6,838 nucleotides of DNA from Sandarakinorhabdus sp. (GTDB lineage Bacteria; Pseudomonadota; Alphaproteobacteria; Sphingomonadales; Sphingomonadaceae): positions 1 through 6,838 of the forward strand of contig JALOSK010000140.1 in NCBI GenBank assembly GCA_025458465.1, read 5' to 3'. A program made the translations under genes and the position numbers. Positions 1 to 5,035 of the stretch are shown here, in pieces. The notes below the pieces were generated by a model. That model was not told the origin of the DNA, searched no databases, and saw only the letters and a program-made list of their open reading frames with translations. Each line of letters begins with the position of its first letter. Positions within the stretch are counted from its first letter, which is position 1.

Positions 1-299
1 GCCCCGATCAGGCGATTGCGCGCCTGCAGCGTGGCTTCAAAGGCGAGTGAGGCTTTCTGGCGGGCGATCATCACGCTGGCGAGATCGTGCGTCTGCCCGG
101 TTTCATAGGCGGTGGTGGCGGCGCTGGCCTGATCCTGAATGGCGCTCACCTGCTTGAGGGCATTGTCGAGGGCGGCGCCAAAGCGCGGTTGCTCGCCCGC
201 GCCGCCTGCCGGCAAGGCGGGTGTCTGCAGCGCCTGATGGCGATCCAGGATCTGCTGGCGCAGCTTCAGGATGGAACCGGTATCGATCGGCGGCAGCAT
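1..299 (-). CDS. fliE: FliE, flagellar hook-basal body protein (3' end cut by window edge)
   Basis: FliE is a small exported protein of the flagellar basal body, located at the junction between the MS ring and the proximal rod. The visible 99 codons begin MLPPIDTGSILKLRQQ and contain the conserved C-terminal FliE core: a VSAIQDQASAATTAYETG stretch, then HDLASVMIARQKASLAFEA and LQARNRLIG. FliE proteins are usually about 100-110 residues, so only a few codons are missing beyond position 1. The ATG (299-297) overlaps the TGA of the upstream sigma-54 regulator as TGATG, and no separate promoter is visible, so translation is probably coupled to that gene. The N-terminus is poorly conserved, as is normal for the family. 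The identification rests on recognised motifs and on the flagellar regulator next to it. Confidence 0.9.
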   Translation of the reverse strand, partial: MLPPIDTGSILKLRQQILDRHQALQTPALPAGGAGEQPRFGAALDNALKQVSAIQDQASAATTAYETGQTHDLASVMIARQKASLAFEATLQARNRLIG

Positions 300-1570
300 C
301 ACTGCACCATGGTGGCAGCATCGGCGGCGGCATCAGGCCGGCGGCTGGCCAGCTTGTAACGCAGCGTGCGTTCCGAAATGCCCAGCCGGCGGGCGGCGGC
401 GCGGCGGTTGGGGCTTTCGGCCAGCGCGCGGGCGATCACGTCCTGCTCGGCGGCGCGCACCAGGCCCGGCAGCGGCAGGCCGGCGGCAGGCTGGGCAGTC
501 GCCATCATCGGCAGCCGGTCCATCATCAGATGCCCGGCGCGGATATCCGGCCCGTCACACAGCACCAGCGCGCGATCCAGCACATTGCCCAGCTCGCGCA
601 CATTGCCCGGCCACGCGTGGCCCAGCAGCGCGGCGCGCGCGCACGGCGCCAGCCACGGCACCAGCCCGCCGGCTTCGGCGCGGCGCAACAGCCAGTGGGC
701 GGCGATGGCCAGGATATCGCCGGGCCGGCTGGCCAGCGGCAGGGTGCGCAGCGGGAACACCGCGATGCGCCAGTAAAGATCGGCGCGGAAGCGGCCGGCC
801 TCCACATCGGCGGCCAGATCGCGGTTGCCGGCGGCGATCAGGCGCACGTTCACCGGCACCGGGCGCGTGGCCCCCACCGCCAGCACCTCGCGTTCCTGCA
901 GCACGCGCAGCAGCTTGGCCTGCGCCGGCAGCGGCAGTTCGGCCACTTCATCAAGGAACAGCGAACCGCCATCGGCACTGCGGATGAGGCCCGGCGACGC
1001 CGCGTGCGCCCCCGTGAAGGCGCCGCGCTCGTGCCCGAACAGGGTGGCTTCCACCATCTGTTCGGCGAGCGCGGCGCAGTTCACCGCGACAAGGGGGGCG
1101 GAGCGTCGCGGTGAAGACTGGTGAACAAGCCGGGCCAGGCCTTCCTTGCCGGTGCCGGTGGGCCCTTCGATCAACACGCTGGCCGGGCTGGCGCCCACGC
1201 GGCGCGCGAGCGCCAGCAGATCGCGGCTGGCCGGATCGGCAGCGGCCGGCAGATCGGGCCGGGCAAAGGCCGCCACCAGCGCCAGCGCCCAGGCGTCATC
1301 GCCGGGCGCCACTTCAAGGTGCAGGTGATGGCCGTCCAGCCGGGCGCTGCCCCGCGCCGCCTGCGACAGGTGCAGGCTGCGGGCGGATGCGGAGGCGGAT
1401 TCAAGCTTGCCGCCCGCCGGCCGTTCATTGCCGGAGACAATCCGCAACGGGCCCAGATCAAGATCGGCCAACCCCGGCAACCAGGCCGGCACATGCGAGG
1501 CATGGGCCAATGGCGGGCTGGCCGGCGGCACCGGAGGCATGTTGGGCAGGGCGGGAACGGGCGTGCTCAT
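299..1570 (-). CDS. Sigma-54-dependent flagellar transcriptional activator (FlbD/FleQ/FleT type)
   Basis: An enhancer-binding AAA+ activator of RNA polymerase-sigma54, 423 residues. Seen in order: a Pro/Ala-rich N-terminus with no recognisable receiver or phosphoacceptor Asp (1-112); Walker A GPTGTGKE (136-143); the sigma54-contacting GAFTGA loop, intact (183-188); Walker B SLFLDE (203-208); sensor I around RLIAAGNRDL; the arginine-finger region FRADLYWRIAVFPL; sensor II WPGNVREL (320-327); and a Fis-type helix-turn-helix near 388-407 (RRAAARRLGISERTLRYKL). All ATPase and sigma54-contact motifs are present, so it should be active, with control that does not use receiver phosphorylation. The gene directly precedes fliE with a TGATG overlap. 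By family knowledge this arrangement resembles the FleT/FleQ and FlbD flagellar regulators, so a role in flagellar class II/III expression is inferred. The chosen ATG (1570) has a purine-rich GGGAAGGG before it, but see the promoter entry: a later start is possible. The exact orthology (FlbD, FleQ or FleT) is not settled. Confidence 0.9.
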   Translation of the reverse strand: MSTPVPALPNMPPVPPASPPLAHASHVPAWLPGLADLDLGPLRIVSGNERPAGGKLESASASARSLHLSQAARGSARLDGHHLHLEVAPGDDAWALALVAAFARPDLPAAADPASRDLLALARRVGASPASVLIEGPTGTGKEGLARLVHQSSPRRSAPLVAVNCAALAEQMVEATLFGHERGAFTGAHAASPGLIRSADGGSLFLDEVAELPLPAQAKLLRVLQEREVLAVGATRPVPVNVRLIAAGNRDLAADVEAGRFRADLYWRIAVFPLRTLPLASRPGDILAIAAHWLLRRAEAGGLVPWLAPCARAALLGHAWPGNVRELGNVLDRALVLCDGPDIRAGHLMMDRLPMMATAQPAAGLPLPGLVRAAEQDVIARALAESPNRRAAARRLGISERTLRYKLASRRPDAAADAATMVQ

Positions 1571-1582
1571 GCCCTTCCCGTC

Positions 1583-1598
1583 AGCAAGCGGCGTGCCA
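1583..1598 (-). promoter_or_regulatory. Sigma-54 (-24/-12) promoter of the flagellar regulator
   Basis: Read on the minus strand the sequence is TGGCACGCCGCTTGCT, which matches the sigma54 consensus TGGCACG-N4-TTGC(A/T) throughout, with the essential GG and GC separated by exactly 10 bases. It lies just upstream of the enhancer-binding-protein gene that feeds fliE. Transcription would start about 12 bases past the GC, near 1572, only about 2 nt before the annotated ATG. The transcript would then be nearly leaderless, or translation starts further in. Confidence 0.85.
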
Positions 1599-1695
1599 GT
1601 TGGCCAAGCTTAACGGGTTCGACCGCCGGTCAGGGTTAACAATTTCCTGCGCGTCAAGAAACCGACGCAGGCGCCGTCAAACCATTGGCGCGAAC

Positions 1696-1728
1696 CGTCA
1701 GGAAACTGACAGTGTCAGGAAATTGACA
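1696..1728. promoter_or_regulatory. Two tandem FleQ-box-like dyads (probable enhancer for the sigma-54 promoter)
   Basis: Two near-identical 16 bp dyads, CGTCAGGAAACTGACA (1696-1711) and TGTCAGGAAATTGACA (1713-1728), are separated by one base. Each is TGTCA-N6-TGACA in form, and their centres are 17 bp apart. The second contains GTCAGGAAATTGAC, which differs at one specified position from the Pseudomonas FleQ box as I recall it (GTCAnTAAATTGAC). They sit roughly 100-130 bp upstream of the -24 element, the usual place for enhancer sites of sigma54 activators, and start 13 bp beyond the mnmA stop codon. That the regulator encoded here binds them is inference. A weaker partial copy (CAATTTCCTG, 1640-1649) lies nearer the promoter. 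Confidence 0.6.
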
Positions 1729-1738
1729 GGCGGCCGTA

Positions 1739-2857
1739 TCAGGCCGGCAGCAGTGCCGGTTCGGCCGCAATCGTTGCGGCCATGGTCGCGCCGGCCACCA
1801 GCCGATCGCCGATATAGGCCACCGCCGCCTGCCCCGGTGCCACGCCAAATTGCGGTTCATCGAACCACAATGTCTCGCCGTCCAGCCGGGCGGCAGCCAG
1901 CGGTGCCATCGAACGCACCTTCACCATCAACGGACCATCGACCGGGCCCAGGATGTTCAGCCCTTCCAGCCGCACACCCGCCACCGCCAGCGCCCGGCGC
2001 GGGCCGGCAATCACGCGGTTGCTGCCGGCATCGATGCCGATCACGTACAGCGGCTCGGCGTGGCCGCCCAGATCAAGCCCGCGGCGCTGCCCCACGGTGA
2101 AGCGGTGGATGCCGTTGTGGCGGCCCAGCACGCTGCCGGCGGCATCAACAATGTCCCCCGGCGTTGCCAGTTCGGGGCGGATGCGTTCCACCACGGCAGC
2201 ATAATCACCGCCGGGCACGAAGCAGATATCCTGGCTGTCGGGCTTGGCCGCCACCACCAGATCAAAGGCCTCGGCCAGCGCGCGGGTTTCCGCCTTGGCC
2301 AGACCGCCCAGCGGGAAGCGCAGATAATCCAGCTGCTGCGCCGTGGTGGTCCACAGGAAATAGCTCTGGTCTTTCCCCGGATCGGCGCCGCGATGCAGTT
2401 CCGGCCCATCGGCGCGCTGCACATAATGGCCGGTCAACAGCGCTTCGGCGCCCAGTTCGCGGGCCAGCGCGATCAGATCGGTGAACTTCACCGTGCGGTT
2501 GCATTCCACGCACGGCACCGGCGTGCGCCCCTTGGCATAGGCATCGACGAAATTGTCGATCACCGCCTCGCGAAAGCGGCTTTCCATGTCCACCACATAA
2601 TGCGGGATGCCCAACCGTTCCGCCACGCTGCGCGCATCGCGGATATCGGCCCCGGCGCAGCAGGCGCCCGGCCGGCGCGCGGCGGCACCCTGATCATAAA
2701 GCTGCAGCGTGATCCCCACCGCATCGCAGCCGGCGGCATGGGCAAGCGCGGCCACCACCGATGAATCCACCCCGCCCGACATGGCAACCGCCACGCGCCG
2801 GCCCTTGAAGGGCGCCAGCACGGCAGCGGCCGCAGCGGGAATGGCAGGCAGGGTCAT
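1739..2857 (-). CDS. mnmA: tRNA-specific 2-thiouridylase MnmA
   Basis: MnmA adds sulfur to position 2 of the wobble uridine (U34) of tRNA-Lys, -Glu and -Gln, using ATP to adenylate the base and a persulfide relayed from the cysteine desulfurase pathway. It is cytoplasmic and is usually essential or nearly so. The 372-residue product has the PP-loop SGGVDSS (27-33); CCAG-DIRDAR (66-75); PCVECN with Cys116 and Cys119 in the region of the first catalytic cysteine; TGHY (142-145); GKDQSYFLW (161-169); DSQDICF (207-213) carrying the second catalytic cysteine, Cys212; and [17 protein letters not shown], typical of the family's C-terminal half. Length fits the family. I chose the ATG at 2857, a few residues before the conserved core; a GTG two codons upstream (2863) is an alternative. 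The reading frame stays open upstream to 3097, but that part overlaps the divergent sciP gene and is not conserved-looking. No promoter is convincing in the upstream gap. Confidence 0.95.
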   Translation of the reverse strand: MTLPAIPAAAAAVLAPFKGRRVAVAMSGGVDSSVVAALAHAAGCDAVGITLQLYDQGAAARRPGACCAGADIRDARSVAERLGIPHYVVDMESRFREAVIDNFVDAYAKGRTPVPCVECNRTVKFTDLIALARELGAEALLTGHYVQRADGPELHRGADPGKDQSYFLWTTTAQQLDYLRFPLGGLAKAETRALAEAFDLVVAAKPDSQDICFVPGGDYAAVVERIRPELATPGDIVDAAGSVLGRHNGIHRFTVGQRRGLDLGGHAEPLYVIGIDAGSNRVIAGPRRALAVAGVRLEGLNILGPVDGPLMVKVRSMAPLAAARLDGETLWFDEPQFGVAPGQAAVAYIGDRLVAGATMAATIAAEPALLPA

Positions 2858-2987
2858 CGTCACGCGCCGGGCAATGGGGATGGCGGGGCGCAACGTCAAG
2901 AGCAGCGCCGTCGCGGGCGGGCGGTTAAGCCCCCCGCCCTGCCGCCGTGACTCCATCGGCAAGATCACTGCCTGGAGGCCGCCCCCA
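2858..2987. promoter_or_regulatory. Divergent mnmA/sciP upstream region with a GANTC site
   Basis: This 130 bp GC-rich gap must hold the starts of both mnmA (leftward) and sciP (rightward). Visible are one GACTC (2949-2953), a GANTC site that CcrM methylates in alphaproteobacteria, and one TTAA (2925-2928; TTAACCGC on the minus strand, 6 of 8 to a CtrA half-site). TTGACG on the minus strand (2894-2899) could be an mnmA -35, but no good -10 follows. In Caulobacter, sciP is under CtrA and cell-cycle control, so the GANTC site is suggestive but not proof. A good Shine-Dalgarno, GGAGG (2974-2978), lies 9 nt before the sciP ATG. Confidence 0.35.
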
Positions 2988-3275
2988 ATGTCGTTCATGT
3001 CCCCGCCGCCCAAGGGCTTGCAGCGCGATGATGGCCTGCCGCCTGATGATACGGTGCGCTGGGTGCCCAGCCGCAAGGCCGCCGTGCTGAAGGCCATTCA
3101 GGATGGCCGCATCAGCCTTGAGGATGCCTGCACGCGCTGGCGGCTTTCGATCGAGGAATTGCGGCTGTGGCAGCGCGCCATGGACCGCGTCGGCACCCCG
3201 GCCCTGCGAGTCACACGGGTGCAGGCCTACCGTCCGCTGCTGGAGCAAACTCCATCCAGATCGGAAGAAAAGTGA
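2988..3275 (+). CDS. sciP: SciP, CtrA-inhibitory transcriptional regulator (DUF1153 family)
   Basis: SciP is a small helix-turn-helix protein that, in Caulobacter, binds CtrA at promoters and blocks activation of CtrA-dependent genes in early cell-cycle stages. The 95-residue product has the hallmark DUF1153 pattern: [20 protein letters not shown] (17-36), SLEDAC (43-48), [12 protein letters not shown] (54-65) and a terminal [10 protein letters not shown] (73-82), closely following what I recall of Caulobacter SciP (LPPPDTKRWV, LSLEEAC, EEFLSWQRA, LRATRIQQYR). Start choice: ATG 2988 has GGAGG 9 nt upstream; the second ATG at 2997 is less well placed. It lies directly before ctrA on the same strand with a 156 bp gap, so the antagonist and its target are neighbours. 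The short C-terminal tail after YRP is charged and unremarkable. Confidence 0.92.
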   Translation: MSFMSPPPKGLQRDDGLPPDDTVRWVPSRKAAVLKAIQDGRISLEDACTRWRLSIEELRLWQRAMDRVGTPALRVTRVQAYRPLLEQTPSRSEEK

Positions 3276-3431
3276 TATTTCGTAAGGCTTTGTGAGAATT
3301 TCCTCAAAGGGTATTTACGAAAGCCGTCAATAGTGATTAAACATGAGCAGGGTTAATGCCGGGAGCGTATCTTCCCGAGGGGGTCAGCGATTGGCCCGGT
3401 GGGGGTCAAACCAGGTTTCGGAGACACGTGC
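3276..3431 (+). promoter_or_regulatory. ctrA upstream control region with CtrA-like half-sites
   Basis: This AT-richer gap contains TTAAACAT (3337-3344, plus strand) and AGGGTTAA (3349-3356; TTAACCCT on the minus strand), each 7 of 8 to the CtrA half-site TTAACCAT and facing each other. The two TTAA cores are 12 bp apart, not the canonical 7, so this is not a textbook CtrA box. CAGGGTTAA is also found before the flagellar regulator (1631-1639). No GANTC site is present in the gap; the nearest is GAGTC at 3208-3212 inside sciP. A poor sigma70-like pair (TTGTGA 3290-3295, TATTTA 3312-3317, spacing 16) can be drawn but is weak. CtrA autoregulation is known in the class; here it is inferred. Confidence 0.5.
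3278..3322. repeat. Long imperfect inverted repeat between sciP and ctrA
   Basis: TTTCGTAA (3278-3285) and TTACGAAA (3315-3322) are perfect 8 bp arms. Inside them CTTTG / CAAAG and TGAGAA / TTCCTCA continue the symmetry with small bulges, so most of the 45 bp can fold on itself. It begins 2 nt after the sciP stop codon. There is no T-tract, so it is not a standard intrinsic terminator. It could be an operator for a dimeric regulator of ctrA or an mRNA 3'-end structure of sciP. Confidence 0.5.
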
Positions 3432-4136
3432 ATGCGCGTTCTTTTGATTGAAGACGATCGGGCAATGGCCCGCAGTGTCGAGCGGATGCTCGACGAGGTG
3501 AGCATCGAGCACGAGACCGCCGGCACCGGCGAACTCGCGCTGGAATATGCGCGCACCTATGAATTCGACGTGATCATGCTGGATCTCACGCTGCCCGACA
3601 TGAGCGGCCACGACATCCTGAAGCAGCTGCGCCAGCTGCGCATCAACACGCCGGTGCTGATCCTGTCGGGCGATGCCGAAACCACCACCAAGGTGCTCGG
3701 CTTCGGCGCCGGCGCCGATGATTATGTCACCAAGCCGTTCGATCGCGAGGAACTGATGGCCCGCCTGCACGCGCTGGTGCGGCGCAGCCAGGGCCACGGG
3801 CAGTCGGTGATCGTCACCGGCCCGGTGGCCGTTGATCTCGCCGCCCGCAGCGTGATGGTGGACGGCAAGCGCGTCGCGCTGACCGGCAAGGAATATGCGA
3901 TCCTGGAAATGCTGTCGCTCAGGAAGGGCATGACGCTGACCAAGGAAATGTTCCTCACCCATCTTTATGGTGGCCGCGACGAACCGGAACTGAAGATCAT
4001 CGACGTGTTCGTCTGCAAGCTGCGCAAGAAACTCCACCAGGCCGGCGCGCCCTCCTCGGGCTGCATCGAAACCGTGTGGGGCCGCGGCTATGCCCTGCGC
4101 GATCCGGAACCCAGCGAGTTCCCGGCCGTCGCCTGA
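3432..4136 (+). CDS. ctrA: Cell-cycle response regulator transcription factor CtrA
   Basis: CtrA is the OmpR-family master regulator of alphaproteobacteria, controlling flagellar, chemotaxis and cell-division genes and, in some lineages, replication initiation; it is phosphorylated through the CckA-ChpT relay. The 234-residue protein has the acidic pocket EDD (7-9), phosphoacceptor Asp51 in [13 protein letters not shown], Ser79 and Lys101 (TKPF) as the switch residues, and a winged-helix DNA-binding domain from about residue 125 with the family-diagnostic [49 protein letters not shown] and ETVWGRGY. Length matches Caulobacter CtrA (231). The C-terminus ends in small hydrophobic residues (AVA), like the degron end of Caulobacter CtrA (AA) recognised by ClpXP, so proteolytic control is possible. 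The start at 3432 has GGAG 8 nt upstream and aligns with MRVLLIEDD; an in-frame extension to 3399 is not supported. It follows sciP and is closed by a strong terminator. Confidence 0.97.
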   Translation: MRVLLIEDDRAMARSVERMLDEVSIEHETAGTGELALEYARTYEFDVIMLDLTLPDMSGHDILKQLRQLRINTPVLILSGDAETTTKVLGFGAGADDYVTKPFDREELMARLHALVRRSQGHGQSVIVTGPVAVDLAARSVMVDGKRVALTGKEYAILEMLSLRKGMTLTKEMFLTHLYGGRDEPELKIIDVFVCKLRKKLHQAGAPSSGCIETVWGRGYALRDPEPSEFPAVA

Positions 4137-4159
4137 CGCGCTGCGGATTTGAGATGACG

Positions 4160-4190
4160 AAGGGCCGCCGGGCAACCGGCGGCCCTTTTT
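4160..4190 (+). terminator. Intrinsic terminator of ctrA
   Basis: A perfect 10 bp GC-rich stem, GGGCCGCCGG (4162-4171) / CCGGCGGCCC (4176-4185), with a GCAA tetraloop, is followed by five T residues and then GTTTG. It lies 24 nt after the ctrA stop. The two A residues before the stem can pair with the first Ts. Direction fits ctrA. Confidence 0.93.
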
Positions 4191-4201
4191 GTTTGGGCGG
4201 G

Positions 4202-4259
4202 CGTTTCTGGTGGCAGAAGAACGCGGCCTCCGGCGGGCAGGGACTTGTACCCGCACCCG
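4202..4259 (+). repeat. Intergenic GC-rich repeat, copy A
   Basis: This ~58 bp element matches, in inverted orientation, 4964-5023. Both share CGTTTCTG, then GCAGAAG, then the long identical block GGCCTCCGGCGGGCAGGGAC, then a variable (T/C)TGT or TCGT loop and GCACCCG. The end of the element can form a short GC hairpin. The arrangement looks like a REP-type intergenic repeat; genome-wide copy number cannot be judged from this window. Confidence 0.75.
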
Positions 4260-4269
4260 GTATCGCTCG

Positions 4270-4779
4270 TCAAAGGGCAGCACGTACCCGCTGACGCTCC
4301 GCGTGGGGAAGACGAAGAGCCACTGCAATCAGAAGGTCGCCCAGCAGGCGATCACCGTTCTCTGCGTTGGCGGCATATTCGGCTACAGCGCTGTCATGCA
4401 CTGAGATCGGGATATTGATGCGCATGGCAGAGCTGGGCGCCTTGCCATATTCAGCAAGAAAGTCGTGCAGCTGCTCGCGCAGCGGCTCATAAGCGATATG
4501 CTCCGGCCCAATCTCCACAAACCACTTGGCAAGACGACTTTCTGTCTGACGACCATCCAATTCCGAACTGGCGATATAGTCCTCAGCTGTGAGATTGCGG
4601 TACCCGATGAACTTCGATGGGCCAAAGCTGTAACTGCCATCGCTCTCGAAGCCGGTGTACCACGCACGAAAATAGGAAAGGTATGACTGCAGGTCAGGGC
4701 TGCGCTCCAATTCATCACCGAAGCGCTGAATGTTGTCGAGCACCTGCGCTTCGTTGGACACAAGAGTCTGTTTAGCCAT
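4270..4779 (-). CDS. Hypothetical protein of unknown function in a lower-GC island
   Basis: I do not recognise this gene. The 169-residue product is soluble-looking, with no signal peptide or membrane segment. Notable parts: an N-terminal mixed helical region rich in Glu/Asp (DNIQRFGDELERSPDLQ), an aromatic-rich stretch (YLSYFRAWYTGFESDGSYS, 33-51), a conspicuous FGPSKFIGY (52-60), DGRQTESRLAKWF (75-87) and an Ala/Arg/Leu-rich C-terminal helix. The aromatic block with FGPSKFIGY might be a ligand- or nucleic-acid-binding core, but that is a guess. I chose ATG 4779, with AAGG about 8 nt upstream, over an open extension to 4854, because the extension (LEFIIYTLFSVFVSK) covers the likely promoter. 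Base composition is clearly more AT-rich than its neighbours, with frequent A/T third positions, and the gene is bracketed by inverted copies of a ~60 bp repeat; both suggest later acquisition. It is transcribed convergently to ctrA and ends 80 nt past the ctrA terminator. Confidence 0.7.
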   Translation of the reverse strand: MAKQTLVSNEAQVLDNIQRFGDELERSPDLQSYLSYFRAWYTGFESDGSYSFGPSKFIGYRNLTAEDYIASSELDGRQTESRLAKWFVEIGPEHIAYEPLREQLHDFLAEYGKAPSSAMRINIPISVHDSAVAEYAANAENGDRLLGDLLIAVALRLPHAERQRVRAAL

Positions 4780-4823
4780 AGTTTTTACCTTATACAACTT
4801 GCTCACGAACACCGAGAACAACG

Positions 4824-4854
4824 TGTATATGATGAACTCCAGACGCAGAGTCAA
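4824..4854 (-). promoter_or_regulatory. Candidate promoter of the hypothetical gene
   Basis: On the minus strand TTGACT (4854-4849, 5 of 6 to the -35 consensus) is followed 19 bp later by TATACA (4829-4824, 4 of 6 to the -10), or 17 bp later by CATATA. This is about 45-75 bp upstream of the chosen ATG in an AT-rich stretch. Spacing is not ideal, so this is tentative. A GAGTC (GANTC) site at 4848-4852 overlaps the -35. Confidence 0.35.
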
Positions 4855-4882
4855 ACTTATTCCCGCACAAAACGGATAAGTT
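4854..4882. repeat. Dyad AACTTAT / ATAAGTT upstream of the hypothetical gene
   Basis: Perfect 7 bp arms AACTTAT (4854-4860) and ATAAGTT (4876-4882) are separated by 15 bp; the symmetry continues inward as (T)CC / GG with a mismatch. It abuts the candidate -35 of the hypothetical gene, which suits an operator. It is not followed by a T-tract on either strand. Confidence 0.4.
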
Positions 4883-4963
4883 GAAAAAAGCGCTGCCTCC
4901 AGACTACCGCGCTGATGGTCCGCAACGTTCGGAAATGCCCTTGTGGGTCAAGACATTGCAAAA

Positions 4964-5023
4964 CGGGTGCAGGGACGAGTCCCTGCCCGCCGGAGGCCCT
5001 TCTTCCTTCTGCAAACAGAAACG
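4964..5023 (-). repeat. Intergenic GC-rich repeat, copy B, with hairpin downstream of trmJ
   Basis: This is the inverted partner of 4202-4259, with about 80% or better identity by eye and a 20-base identical core (GGCCTCCGGCGGGCAGGGAC). Within it GCAGGGAC (4969-4976) / GTCCCTGC (4979-4986) forms a perfect short hairpin. On the minus strand this hairpin is followed by ACCCGTTTTGC, so it may also serve as a weak transcription terminator for trmJ, whose stop is about 50 nt upstream. Confidence 0.7.
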
Positions 5024-5035
5024 GGCGCCAGCCAG

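Larger units (their letters stand above)
1571..1738 (-). other. mnmA - flagellar regulator intergenic region
   Basis: This 168 bp region holds the sigma54 promoter and the tandem dyads annotated separately. Also visible are two TTAA-containing sites: AGGGTTAA at 1632-1639 (TTAACCCT on the minus strand, 7 of 8 to the CtrA half-site TTAACCAT) and TTAA at 1610-1613. A weak stem (GCGTC 1651-1655 / GACGC 1664-1668) is present. It lacks a T-tract and is not a convincing mnmA terminator, so read-through from mnmA into the flagellar gene is possible. Confidence 0.45.

Noticed and set aside
221..1114. Long plus-strand open frame of 297 codons
   Set aside because: It lies wholly antisense to the sigma54 regulator with all its conserved motifs; the translation is low-complexity Gly/Arg/Gln/His typical of a high-GC shadow frame.
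1651..1668. mnmA terminator (GCGTC/GACGC stem)
   Set aside because: Only a 5 bp stem with an 8-base loop and no T-tract on the minus strand.
1111..2100. Plus-strand open frame of 329 codons across the regulator and mnmA
   Set aside because: Arg/Pro-rich antisense shadow that spans two real genes and an intergenic control region.
2858..3097. 80-residue N-terminal extension of mnmA
   Set aside because: It overlaps the divergent sciP gene and its ribosome site; the conserved MnmA core begins just after the ATG at 2857.
3384..4328. Minus-strand open frame of 314 codons opposite ctrA
   Set aside because: Antisense to a highly conserved gene and runs through its terminator; no recognisable domains.
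4202..5023. Inverted repeats as ends of an insertion sequence
   Set aside because: No transposase or target-site duplication is visible, and the repeats resemble intergenic REP-type elements more than IS termini.
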